A stretch of 64,000 nucleotides of DNA, from assembly GCA_004297625.1 (NCBI GenBank), contig SCTY01000068.1:415335-479334 (forward strand), written 5' to 3'. The notes under the pieces were generated by a model, which saw only the letters and a list, made by a program, of their open reading frames with translations, did not search any database and was not told where the DNA came from. The position numbers and the translations under genes were made by a program. Origin of the DNA: Betaproteobacteria bacterium. Its GTDB lineage: Bacteria > Pseudomonadota > Gammaproteobacteria > Burkholderiales > SG8-39. This document shows positions 33,694 through 41,649 of this stretch, in pieces (the stretch's first letter is position 1; every line of letters begins with the position of its first letter).

Positions 33694-33864
33694 ATGAAAA
33701 TGTCGAGAATCGCCATCGCGGCGGCGCTCGCTCTCGCGAGCACTGCCGGCCTTGCGCAGACCATCAAGATCGGCTTCATCACCAGCTACTCCGGGCTCAA
33801 CGGCAACCTCGGGCCCTACATGGAGCGCGCGGTGCGCCTCACGAGCCCGATCGTCGCGCAGTAA
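33694..33864 (+). pseudogene. Truncated branched-chain amino acid-type ABC substrate-binding protein gene
   Basis: A good ribosome site (GAGGAGGA) precedes an ATG, a signal peptide (MKMSRIAIAAALALASTAGLAQ) and the first strand of a LivJ-type binding domain (TIKIGFITSYSGLNGNLGPYM). After about 45 residues similarity ends and the frame stops at 33862-33864, immediately before a REP-like arm. The family's usual length is about 380-400 residues, so this is a 5' remnant left by a deletion whose right end is at or near the repeat. Confidence 0.75.
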
Positions 33865-33866
33865 CC

Positions 33867-33892
33867 AAAATCAGGGACAGACCACGTTTTTT
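33867..33892. repeat. Single REP-like arm at a deletion junction
   Basis: The core TCAGGGACAGACCACGTTTT lies between the truncated binding-protein gene and the thioredoxin-like gene. The latter's final codons (Lys-Asn-Val-Val-Cys-Pro) and TGA stop read from within this arm. Same element family as 14751-14838. Confidence 0.75.
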
Positions 33893-34224
33893 CCCGCCGG
33901 CGCATCGATCTGCGCCAGCGCGGCAGCGATCTCGTGCGCATCGACGGGCCGCACGACGCGCGCAGCTTCCTTGCCGTCCTTCAGGAACACCAGGGTCGGC
34001 CAGAGCTTCACGCCGAACGAGCGTCCCAGGCGGCGGCCGCTCGCGTCGGCGATCTTGATATGGCGCACGCCCGGATGAGCCGCGAACGCCTCGGCGATGA
34101 GCGGCTGCGCCCTGCGGCAGTAGCCGCACCACGGACTGCCGAACTCGACGACCGCCGGCCCTTCGAGCGCGTCGACCTCCGTGCGCTTAGGTTCCGGCTC
34201 CGTATATTGCGTAGTCACCGTCAT
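33871..34224 (-). CDS. Thioredoxin-family protein
   Basis: A 117-residue cytosolic thioredoxin fold with active site FGSPWCGYCRRAQPL and the cis-proline loop KLWPTLVFLKDG. The C-terminal six residues and stop codon are provided by a REP-like repeat arm, so the original end has probably been replaced. The gene overlaps the O-methyltransferase stop by ATGA and closes the four-gene VOC/enolase/methyltransferase operon. Confidence 0.88.
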   Translation of the reverse strand: MTVTTQYTEPEPKRTEVDALEGPAVVEFGSPWCGYCRRAQPLIAEAFAAHPGVRHIKIADASGRRLGRSFGVKLWPTLVFLKDGKEAARVVRPVDAHEIAAALAQIDAPAGKNVVCP

Positions 34225-34808
34225 GCCGACTTCACTGCAAGATATTCTCCATTGCCAGCCGGCACCATGCAGGTCTCGTACCGGGGATCACCGCCGACGA
34301 GTGCCACCAACGGCGCGATCTCGGCGGCGTGCGAGCTCGCGTTGTCCACGACGAGCAGCCCGCCGGGACGCAGCGCCGCGTCGAGGCGAGGCCACCAGCG
34401 CGGGTACTCCGAGCGCTCGGAGTCGAGGAAGACGAGATCGAATGCGCCCGGCCTGGCGCGCTCGAGGAATCGGCCCGCGTCGTCGTGGATGAGATCGATG
34501 AGCGACGCGAGCCCGGAGCGCGCGAAGTTCGCCGCCGCCAGATCGATCTTGAACTGCGAAGCTTCGACCGTCGTGACCTTGCCGCCCGTCGCCTTCGCTG
34601 CTTCGGCGAGCCATAACGTCGAGTAGCCGTTCGAGGTGCCGATCTCCAGGATGCGCCGGGCAGCCATAGCGCGCGCGAGCACGGAGAGCAGCTCGCCCGT
34701 GTCGCGCGTGATGTTGAGCATCCGCTCCGCGCGCGCCGTCTTTGCGGCGTCGTTTTCCTTGCCGAAGCGCTCCAGCTCCGCCTTCAGCGCCTCGACGGAA
34801 GCGCTCAT
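34221..34808 (-). CDS. O-methyltransferase (caffeoyl-CoA/catechol type)
   Basis: A 195-residue SAM-dependent methyltransferase with ILEIGTSNGYSTLWLAEA (motif I), VTTVEASQFKIDLA, DLVFLDSERSEYPRWW and LLVVDNASSHAAEI, the pattern of cation-dependent O-methyltransferases. The metal-binding aspartates appear partly substituted (DNASS rather than DNV), so activity on catechols is uncertain. It directly abuts the enolase-superfamily gene. Confidence 0.87.
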   Translation of the reverse strand: MSASVEALKAELERFGKENDAAKTARAERMLNITRDTGELLSVLARAMAARRILEIGTSNGYSTLWLAEAAKATGGKVTTVEASQFKIDLAAANFARSGLASLIDLIHDDAGRFLERARPGAFDLVFLDSERSEYPRWWPRLDAALRPGGLLVVDNASSHAAEIAPLVALVGGDPRYETCMVPAGNGEYLAVKSA

Positions 34809-35942
34809 TCAGAGAATGCGCTCGCCGAACTTCTTCAGCGCGGCCTCGGAAAGCGTGAGGCCGAGGCCCGGTGCTTCCTTGAGCGTGAGCTTGCCGTTGG
34901 CGATGCGCGGCGGGTCTTCGAAGAGCTCGGCCTGCAAGGGATCGCGCTCGGGATCGGTGAACGATTCGACGATGCACCCTGCCGGGCTTGCGGCGACGAT
35001 GTGCGCGTGAATGAAGCAGTCGTGGTGCGGCGCCACCTCCACGTGATTCAGCTCGCAAAGCGCCGCGAGCTTGCGCCCCTCGGTGAAGCCGCCCATCATC
35101 GTGCAATCGAACTGCAGGATGCGGATCGCCTGCTCCTCGAGAAGCGCGCGGCAGCCGTAGCTCGTCAGCTCGCTCTCGCCCGCGGACAGCGGGATGCGGG
35201 TCTGCCGAGCGAGAAGCTTGAGCTCGCGCCGGTCGTCCGCCCAGCGCACCGGTTCCTCGAGCCATCGCGGGCGCAGCGGCTCCAGGAGGCGCGCGCCTTC
35301 GACGGCCGTCGCCAGATCCCAGCCGCGGTTCACGTCGATCATCAGGTCCTTGTCGCCGCCGATGACCTCGCGCGCCACCGCCATGCGCTCGACGTCTTCC
35401 TTCAGGGACGCGCCGCCGACCTTGCCCTTGAACCCGGTGTGGCCCTGGGCTTTCAGCATCTGCATTTCGTCGCGCAGCTCGGCCAAATCCTTGCCGTCGC
35501 GGTAATAGGCGCACGTGACATAGCACGGCACCTCGCTGCGGTAGCCGCCGAAAAGGCGGTACAGGGGCAAGCCCGCCGCCTTGCCGACGACATCCCACGC
35601 GGCGATGTCCACGGCGGCGGAGATGCGCACGATCGCTTCGCGCCCCCAGCCTCTCTCGCTGGCGAGGCGCTGCGACGTCAGCCCGAAAAGCTTCTGATAG
35701 AGCCGCTCCGGCGCGAGCGGATCGGCGCCGACCACGAGCTCCGCGATGCCGCTCTTGAAAGCCTTGATGGGGGCCTCGATCGGCGTATAGCTCGTCGCCA
35801 GGCCGATGCCCTCGAGGCCTGCGTCGGTGTGCATGCGCACGAGGATCTCGTTCGCGCGCGGCACGATGAAGTGGCTCACCCAATGCGGCCGGCCGGCGTC
35901 CGGCGCGCGCAGGATGTAGACCTCGAGCTGGGTAATCTTCAT
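34809..35942 (-). CDS. Mandelate racemase/muconate lactonizing enzyme family protein
   Basis: A 377-residue enolase-superfamily protein. GFKGKVGG provides the K-x-K lysine, then metal-binding Asp in IDVNRGWD, Glu in LEEPVR and Glu in SAGESELTS, and a catalytic His region in VAPHHDCFIHAH. This indicates abstraction of a proton alpha to a carboxylate, as in acid-sugar dehydratases or mandelate racemase. The specificity is not determinable. It is in an operon with a VOC protein upstream and methyltransferase and thioredoxin genes downstream. Confidence 0.9.
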   Translation of the reverse strand: MKITQLEVYILRAPDAGRPHWVSHFIVPRANEILVRMHTDAGLEGIGLATSYTPIEAPIKAFKSGIAELVVGADPLAPERLYQKLFGLTSQRLASERGWGREAIVRISAAVDIAAWDVVGKAAGLPLYRLFGGYRSEVPCYVTCAYYRDGKDLAELRDEMQMLKAQGHTGFKGKVGGASLKEDVERMAVAREVIGGDKDLMIDVNRGWDLATAVEGARLLEPLRPRWLEEPVRWADDRRELKLLARQTRIPLSAGESELTSYGCRALLEEQAIRILQFDCTMMGGFTEGRKLAALCELNHVEVAPHHDCFIHAHIVAASPAGCIVESFTDPERDPLQAELFEDPPRIANGKLTLKEAPGLGLTLSEAALKKFGERIL

Positions 35943-35946
35943 GGCC

Positions 35947-36369
35947 TCACTCCTCGCTCTCCCATTGCGGATTCCACGCCACCTCCCAGAGATGGCCGTC
36001 GGGGTCCTGGAAGTAGCCGGCGTAGCCGCCCCAGAACGTATCGTGCGCGGGCTTCACGATCGACGCGCCCGCCTTTCCTGCCTGCTCCATCACCGCGTCG
36101 ACTTCCGCCTTGGAGGATACGTTGTGCCCGATGGTGAATTCGGTGGGGGCCGGCGCGCCCACGGCAAGCCCCGAATCGTGGCCGATGCTCTTGCGCGGCC
36201 AGAGGGCGAGCTTCAGGCCGGACTGCAGATCGAAGAAGGCGACCGCGCCGTGCTCGAACTGCGTGCCGACGATGCCCTCGGTCGCCAGCCCTAGCCCATC
36301 CCGGTAGAAGCGCAGCGACCTTTCCAGGTCGTCGACTCCCAGCGTAAGCAGAGTGATTCGCGGTTTCAT
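35947..36369 (-). CDS. VOC-family (glyoxalase/bleomycin resistance-like) protein
   Basis: A 140-residue single VOC domain: ITLLTLGVDDLERSLRFYRDGLGL, then GAVAFFDLQSGLKLALWP, and a C-terminal WGGYAGYFQDPDGHLWEVAWNPQW with the His and Glu metal-ligand positions. Small dimeric VOC proteins act as lyases, dioxygenases or binding proteins. It heads the four-gene minus-strand unit ending at the thioredoxin gene. Confidence 0.9.
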   Translation of the reverse strand: MKPRITLLTLGVDDLERSLRFYRDGLGLATEGIVGTQFEHGAVAFFDLQSGLKLALWPRKSIGHDSGLAVGAPAPTEFTIGHNVSSKAEVDAVMEQAGKAGASIVKPAHDTFWGGYAGYFQDPDGHLWEVAWNPQWESEE

Positions 36370-36394
36370 GCGCTCGTGATAATAAGCTTGCTGC

Positions 36395-36703
36395 TTACCA
36401 CAGCGGTTTGCTCAGGTTCTCCGTGAACGAGGAGAACATGACGTTGAAGCTGATGCCGATTCTCTCTTCCTCGCTCGTGTTGGCGTCGACCGAGTGCTCC
36501 AGATAGGAAGGAAACATCAGAAGCGTGCCGCTGGTCAGCCTGACCACGACCTGGTCGGTATTCTCGGCCGCGAGCTCCACGACCGGCGGCCGGATGACGC
36601 CCGCCTGAATTCTGGGGTCGTGAAAGTTTATGGTGTCCGTGCCGGGGTGCGTCCGCACCCGAGGTGTCCACTTTAGCGGATGAGGTTCTGCGTCCGCCAC
36701 CAC
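36395..36703 (-). pseudogene. 3' fragment of a TIGR02466-type 2OG-Fe(II) oxygenase
   Basis: The 102 codons match only the C-terminal half of the roughly 200-residue putative 2-oxoglutarate oxygenase family: NFHDPRIQAGVI, LTSGTLLMFPSYLEHSVDANTSEEERIGISFNVMF, with the distal iron His (LEHS) and 2OG-binding Arg (ERIG). The first half with the H-x-D ligands is missing, and the fragment starts beside the attC-like box ending the cassette array. A GTG at 36703 could allow translation, but the product would lack two iron ligands. Confidence 0.7.
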
Positions 36704-36710
36704 CGCCAGG

Positions 36711-36935
36711 TTAGACGGCGGCCAGAACCGCTCGGCGAACTGGTTGTGGAAGCTCGATCGGAGCGAAGAAACTTTGTGGATATAGGTAGTCTTCGCCTGA
36801 CTCGTCGATCACTCGAATTTGCCGATGCTTGGCTGCCTCGGAATCTGGGAGAGCCTGATAAATCTTTCGCCGTTCCAACGAAACCTCGTACCCTTTGTTT
36901 TTGAGGCAGACGACAAATTTCTTAGGAGTCTTCAT
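36711..36935 (-). CDS. Hypothetical cassette-borne protein (74 aa)
   Basis: A small basic protein: MKTPKKFVVCLKNKGYEVSL, then IRVIDESGEDYLYPQSFFAPIELP. The pattern of a short strand pair followed by an ESGEDYLYP turn suggests a small SH3-like or DUF-type fold found in many bacteria. I do not recognise a function. It overlaps the upstream gene (ATGA), and its TAA stop is part of a GTCTAAC attC-type box. Confidence 0.65.
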   Translation of the reverse strand: MKTPKKFVVCLKNKGYEVSLERRKIYQALPDSEAAKHRQIRVIDESGEDYLYPQSFFAPIELPQPVRRAVLAAV

Positions 36936-37168
36936 TGGTCGATGTACCGTTTGATCTTGAAATCTCTGCGTCCAATTCCATGAGCTTCATACCAGTGTAC
37001 CTCGGCTAAGAGGATTGCGCCGTCCTCCAGCCGGACTCGGGCGATTCCCTTCCGCTTTCTCCAGCGGCCTCGACCATGGAGCTTTCGCAACCGTGCGATT
37101 TCTCGAATAGAAGCGCCGACCGCAAATGTTTCAATGTGCGTGATTTCACCGATGATCTCAAAGTACAT
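36932..37168 (-). CDS. Hypothetical cassette-borne protein (78 aa)
   Basis: MYFEIIGEITHIETFAVGAS, then a very basic stretch LRKLHGRGRWRKRKGIARVRL and ILLAEVHWYEAHGIGRRDFKIKRYI. Strongly basic, no membrane segment; resembles small conserved proteins of unknown function. It begins about 35 bases after the GTTAGAC box of an attC-like site, the usual position for a cassette gene, and is coupled to the next gene. Confidence 0.68.
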   Translation of the reverse strand: MYFEIIGEITHIETFAVGASIREIARLRKLHGRGRWRKRKGIARVRLEDGAILLAEVHWYEAHGIGRRDFKIKRYIDQ

Positions 37169-37202
37169 CAGGTCTCGATGCGCAGCGCCAATGTCTACCG
37201 CC

Positions 37203-37286
37203 GTCTAACAACGTCCGCAGTGAGACGCGTCGTGCGTGAAGCGCCGCGACATGCGAAACGCGTCGCTCTCGACTGCGGGGTTAGGC
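37203..37286 (-). repeat. attC-like recombination site 1
   Basis: On the minus strand the 84-base site starts with GCCTAAC (37286-37280) and ends with GTTAGAC (37209-37203), the R'' and R' boxes. Internal arms CCGCAGTCGAGAG and the complement of CCGCAGTGAGA pair with a single unpaired C in one arm, the expected extrahelical base. The R'' box contains the TAA stop of the preceding gene. Confidence 0.75.
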
Positions 37287-37576
37287 GCTTTTGCTTGCAC
37301 GAGCCCTCCTCATTGGTTGGCGCAATGCCTCAACGACGCTCTGCGTACGCGGCGTAAAGGACTGCAGTTCTTCTCGGGCGATGAGATCGAGCGACATCAT
37401 CGTGGCCAGTTGCAATACAGCAGTCGAACGCCGTGGATTGTTGAACGCACGGGCGATCTGGTCGTCGCGCTCCTGAATGAGCTCGTATGCAGCCAGATAC
37501 CGGGCGTGAGAGGTTTTTTTCGCGTCCGACGCTTCCGAAAGGCCTTCCAGTCCGTTTCGGGGAGATCGGTGGTCAT
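37281..37576 (-). pseudogene. Frameshifted cassette gene of a small conserved family
   Basis: From ATG 37576 the frame reads MTTDLPETDWKAFRK. A shift of one frame is then needed to continue as SDAKKTSHARYLAAYELIQERDDQIARAFNNP and RRSTAVLQLATMMSLDLIAREELQSF to the TAA at 37281-37283. I recognise the second part as a widespread family of about 110-130 residue proteins of unknown function. The N-terminal helix following DWKxFR is also missing, so there is a deletion as well as a frameshift. The stop overlaps the attC R'' box. Confidence 0.65.
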
Positions 37577-37588
37577 CGGCTCTAAAGC

Positions 37589-37679
37589 GCCTGACGCCGT
37601 GCTCTGCGGCGGGCCGCAGCGCGATAGTCCTGATGTAGCCAGTGCGGCGCGGCCCATCCGCAGCCGCTACGGGTTAGGC
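37589..37679 (-). repeat. attC-like recombination site 2
   Basis: A 91-base imperfect palindrome lies 11 bases after the hicA stop. On the minus strand it runs from GCCTAAC (37679-37673) to GTCAGGC (37595-37589). The inner arms CTGCGGATGGGCCGC and the complement of CTGCGGCGGGCCGC pair with one extra A on the same side as the unpaired base of site 1. The R' box deviates from GTTRRRY at one position, so this site may be inactive. Confidence 0.7.
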
Positions 37680-37690
37680 GTGCGTCTCTG

Positions 37691-37903
37691 TTATAGGAGG
37701 TCACGGAACTGCTCCACAGATAATCCTGCATCGCGCGCAATGCCGCCCATCGTGAAGGCATTTACGGGATTGTGGCGAGGAATGGTCACTATCCTTTGAC
37801 CATTGCTCATAACGATGTGCTTCCCCTGTCGCGCTGCTCGAAAGCCAGCCTTTTCGAGGGCGCGCACGGCGTCTAGATGATTGACGCCCGGGATCTTCGG
37901 CAA
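37691..37903 (-). CDS. hicA: HicA-family mRNA interferase toxin
   Basis: A 70-residue double-stranded-RNA-binding-like protein: GVNHLDAVRALEKAGFRAARQGKHIVMSNGQRIVTIPRHNPVNAFTMGGIARDAGLSVEQF. The catalytic His is in GKHIVM, as in HicA toxins that cleave mRNA. It starts one base after the hicB stop (order hicB-hicA) and ends shortly before attC-like site 2, making the pair one cassette. Confidence 0.88.
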   Translation of the reverse strand: MPKIPGVNHLDAVRALEKAGFRAARQGKHIVMSNGQRIVTIPRHNPVNAFTMGGIARDAGLSVEQFRDLL

Positions 37904-37904
37904 G

Positions 37905-38102
37905 CTAGACGGTTACTTCCACTTCTCGGACATCCGTACCTTTGAGTTGTTCATCGACCACCGACAGGTACTCGCGGATGGCTGCGCGGATGTTTTCTAG
38001 CGCTTCTTGTTCGGTGGAGCCTTGAGACCAGCAGCCTGGCAAACCGGGTACCGACACGCTGAAACCTTCTTCTGATTTGTGCAATGCGATCCGGTATTTC
38101 AT
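37905..38102 (-). CDS. hicB: HicB-family antitoxin (short form)
   Basis: A 65-residue protein with the partially degraded RNase H fold of HicB: YRIALHKSEEGFSVSVPGLPGCWSQGSTEQEALENIRAAIREYL. It lacks a C-terminal DNA-binding domain, as in the short HicB forms. It precedes hicA and should neutralise it by direct binding. Confidence 0.88.
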   Translation of the reverse strand: MKYRIALHKSEEGFSVSVPGLPGCWSQGSTEQEALENIRAAIREYLSVVDEQLKGTDVREVEVTV

Positions 38103-38120
38103 GTGTGCCTCCGGTGCAAA

Positions 38121-38372
38121 TTATAGGCCAGCGCTTCCGGCACGCCTAAACGTTCGCAGCCACCGGCGCGCGGCGCTGTTGCCGCGCGTCCGGTTGAGCT
38201 TTTCTGATAACTGAACTACACGCATTCGTAAATCCCTGATCTCCGGATCAGTCAAAAGGCAAGGCGTTAACGCGGCAACTACATCTTTTTGGAACAGCTC
38301 ACTTCGAAGGTAACTCTCGGCATTCGCTTTCGAGTCGAAGCCGCGGAGTACTTGCACGTCTTCAGCCCTCAA
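38121..38372 (-). pseudogene. 5'-truncated small protein gene running into an attC-like site
   Basis: The first 45 codons (VQVLRGFDSKANAESYLRSELF, QKDVVAALTPCLLTDPEIR) look like the C-terminal part of a small stress-responsive or monooxygenase-like protein. The remainder (LNRTRGNSAARRWLRTF) is translation through the attC-like palindrome at 38144-38199. The 5' part is missing at the junction with the ABC permease gene, whose last codons overlap it by 4 bases. Probably a broken cassette gene at the array edge. Confidence 0.5.
38144..38199 (-). repeat. attC-like recombination site 3
   Basis: On the minus strand GCTCAAC (38199-38193, fitting RYYYAAC) starts a 56-base palindrome ending in GTTTAGGC (38151-38144). 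The arms CCGGACGCGCGGC and GCCGCGCGCCGG pair with a single extra A. The right side has about 11 unpaired bases before the R' box, so it is less canonical than sites 1 and 2. Confidence 0.55.
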
Positions 38373-39115
38373 GAGCAGATCCTTTGATTACGCCGCTCGG
38401 CGAAGCGGCTCATCAGGCTGTTCAGGCCGACGGCAACCACGAAGATGAGCACCAGAACGGCGTAGAGATCCGCGACGCGGAAGTTGCTGTAGTGCTCGTT
38501 CGCGAGGAAGCCGAGCCCCGCGTTCGAGAGCTTGATCTCGGCGAGGAGCACGCCGACCACCGCGAGCCCGAAGCCCAGGCGCAGGCTCGTGACGAGCGAG
38601 GGGCGCAGCGCCGGAACGTAGATGCGCGTCGCCATCTGCCAGCGCGAAAGCCGGAAGCTGCGGCCGACGCGCACCAGCACCGGGTCGACCTGGCGCACGC
38701 TCGCCGCGGTGTTGATCGCCACCGGGAAGAAGGCCGAGAGCGCGCCGAGCGCGAGCTTCGAGCCGATGCCGGTGCCCACGAGCAGCATCACGATCGGCAG
38801 GAACACGATCTTCGGCGCGGTGGCGACGCCGTCGACGTAAGGCGCGACCGCGGCGCCGAAAAAGCGCCGCGTGCCGGCGGCGAGGCCGAACGCGAGCCCG
38901 AGCAGGTAGCCGGCCGCGAGCCCGGCGCCCACTTCCCACGCCGTGACCCCGAAGTGGCGCCAGGTGTCTTTTTCGAACAGCATGCGGACAAATGCCGCCG
39001 CGATCTTCAGAAGCGAGGGCACGACTTCCTGGTAGAGCAGCCCCGAGCGCGCGACGAGTTCCCACGCCGCGAGGATCGCGACCAGCGTGAGAAGCCTTAT
39101 CTGGGACGCAGCCAT
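38369..39115 (-). CDS. ABC transporter permease (SsuC family), first of two
   Basis: A 248-residue permease with about six membrane segments; YVDGVATAPKIVFLPIVMLLVGTGIGSK and the coupling loop GRSFRLSRWQMATRIYVPALRPSLVTSLRLG are typical. The start at 39115 overlaps the second permease gene by 19 bases. Its last residues (RRNQRICS) look atypical, and the gene ends exactly where the cassette scar begins, so the C-terminus may have been altered. Confidence 0.87.
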   Translation of the reverse strand: MAASQIRLLTLVAILAAWELVARSGLLYQEVVPSLLKIAAAFVRMLFEKDTWRHFGVTAWEVGAGLAAGYLLGLAFGLAAGTRRFFGAAVAPYVDGVATAPKIVFLPIVMLLVGTGIGSKLALGALSAFFPVAINTAASVRQVDPVLVRVGRSFRLSRWQMATRIYVPALRPSLVTSLRLGFGLAVVGVLLAEIKLSNAGLGFLANEHYSNFRVADLYAVLVLIFVVAVGLNSLMSRFAERRNQRICS

Positions 39116-39834
39116 GTCTCGAGCCGCGTCAGCGCGGCGAGGAAGATCCAGCTCACCAGCACGATGAGCAGGATGGCGACGTACATGCCGGGAATCTCGA
39201 AGCGGAAATACATCTCCGAGGCGATGCGCCCCAGCCCGCCGAAGTCGATGAGGAACTCCATGCCGATGATGTTGACGAGCGCGTAGATGAGGCCGAGGCG
39301 AAGCCCGGTGAAGATGCCGGGCACCGCGGCCGGAAACGCCACGCGGCGCACCAGGCCACCTTCGCCGAGATTGAAGCTGCGCCCGACATCGAGCAGCACC
39401 TTCGGCACGGCGACGAACGCTTCGCGCGTCTTCAGCACGATCGGGATCGCCGCCGCGATGAAGCCGACGAATATGGTGGTCGCGTAGCCGCGGCCGAAGA
39501 GCACCAGGAACAGCGGGAAAAGCAGCACCGTGGGCGCGGCGAACGCGGCCCCGATCCACGGCGTATAGGCCTCGCCCAGTACCGGGCGCCGCCACAAGAC
39601 ATAGCCCCAGGGAATGCCGATCGCGGCGGCGGCCCCCGTGGCGGCGAACGCCTGGGCCAGCGTGATCAACGCCGGATGGAGGATGAAGCCTTCATCCCAC
39701 ATGCGGCGAAAAGCCTCCGGAAGCGCCGAGGGCGGCGCGACGACGAGCGGCGAAACCCAGCCGGCGCGCACCACGCCCTCCATCGCCAAAGCGGCGGCCG
39801 CGACGCCGAGGATCCCGGCGGTTGCCGGCTTCAA
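39097..39834 (-). CDS. ABC transporter permease (SsuC family), second of two
   Basis: A 245-residue inner-membrane protein: LVVAPPSALPEAFRRMW at the N-terminus, coupling loop DVGRSFNLGEGGLVRRVAFPAAVPGIFTGLRLGL, and YFRFEIPGMYVAILLIVLVSWIF at the end. Two different permeases in one operon suggest a heterodimeric channel, as in pyrimidine/thiamine-precursor importers. ATGA overlap with the binding-protein gene. Confidence 0.9.
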   Translation of the reverse strand: MKPATAGILGVAAAALAMEGVVRAGWVSPLVVAPPSALPEAFRRMWDEGFILHPALITLAQAFAATGAAAAIGIPWGYVLWRRPVLGEAYTPWIGAAFAAPTVLLFPLFLVLFGRGYATTIFVGFIAAAIPIVLKTREAFVAVPKVLLDVGRSFNLGEGGLVRRVAFPAAVPGIFTGLRLGLIYALVNIIGMEFLIDFGGLGRIASEMYFRFEIPGMYVAILLIVLVSWIFLAALTRLETWLRPR

Positions 39835-40774
39835 GGCCTATAGACGAAGTCGTAGAGCAGCTTCTCGGCTTGCGCCTCCGGCATGGGCTTGGCGAGCTGC
39901 TTGTTCTGCACCGCCTCCGCGATGTTCTGCTTCAGGCCCTTCACCGGCCACGGCGCGACCGCGGCCTTGGGAAAGGCATCCAGCGTCTGCCTTGCAATCT
40001 GCGGCGTGACCTTGTTGAACGCGGCGTAGAAGGCGGTGGACTTGCCCGGGTTGGCGTACGCCCACTCGATCGCCTCGTGGTAGGCCTTCATGAAGCGGCG
40101 GGCGACGTCGCGCTTCTCGGTGAGGAACTTCACGCTCGCGGCGTTGACCCGCACCGTCTGCTCGTTGAGCGACGGCACGTCCGAGCCCTTGGCGATGACG
40201 CGGATCTTGCCTTCGCCCGCGAGGTCGAAGTTGAAGTGCGGCACCGACCAGCCGGCGTCGACCTGGCCCGACATCACCTGCGTGCGCGTGTCCGGAATGC
40301 CGCCGGTGGAAATGTGCTTCGGCTTCACCTTGAAGTGCTCGGCGAGCGCGCGCCCGACGAGATCGGTGGACGAGCCGGGACGCGAGTAGCCCATGGTCCT
40401 GCCCTCCATGTCCTTCATGCTCTTCACCGGGCTGTCGGCCTTCACGTACCAGAAGATGTCCGGCGCGCCGGTCATCTGCGCGCTCACGATCTTCACCGGC
40501 GCGCCCTTCGACGCGGCGCCGATGACCCCGAGGATGCCGTTCGCGATCGCGAGATCGGCGCTGTCGGTGATGACCGCCTGCAGCGTCTCGGCGCCGCCGC
40601 GCGTCCAGGTGATGTCGACGTCGATGCCGTTCTTCTTGAAGATGCCCGCGTCGATGCCTTGCGAGATGAAAAGCGTGTCCCAGTTGCCGCGCTGCCCGAC
40701 CGCCGCCCGCACCTTGTCTTGTGCGAAGAGCGGGAATGCAGCAAGTGCGACGCAAATTCCCATCAAAGTTCTTT

Positions 40775-40778
<4 letters not shown>
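39831..40778 (-). CDS. ABC transporter substrate-binding protein (NMT1/SsuA family)
   Basis: A 315-residue periplasmic protein with signal peptide MKRTLMGICVALAAFPLFAQ and NMT1-type domain (VRAAVGQRGNWDTLFISQGIDAGIFKKNGIDVDI, ADLAIANGILGVIGAASKGAPVKIV). Coupled by ATGA to the ATPase upstream and permease downstream. The ligand is unknown. Confidence 0.9.
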
Positions 40779-41575
<797 letters not shown>

Positions 41576-41649
41576 CGGGCGAATTTAAGGCTCCGCGCAG
41601 GCTTGAGCAATCGGAGACTGGAATGCTGCGTTGCGGCAGGTTCAGCGAT

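Larger units (their letters stand above)
36710..38199 (-). mobile_element. Integron cassette array without integrase (CALIN-like)
   Basis: On the minus strand small cassette-like genes alternate with attC-like palindromes. They run as gene remnant, attC (38199-38144), HicB-HicA, attC (37679-37589), frameshifted gene, attC (37286-37203), two small genes, then an isolated GTCTAAC box at 36716-36710. Two ORFs end in a TAA that is part of the RYYYAAC box, a hallmark of gene cassettes, and all lie in the same orientation. No intI or attI is in the window, and truncated genes lie at both edges. The local base composition is lower in GC and less strongly codon-biased than the surroundings. Confidence 0.7.

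Noticed and set aside
36646..36662. GGGTGCG-TC-CGCACCC palindrome as a further attC site
   Set aside because: Lies inside the oxygenase fragment and has no R boxes at the right distance.
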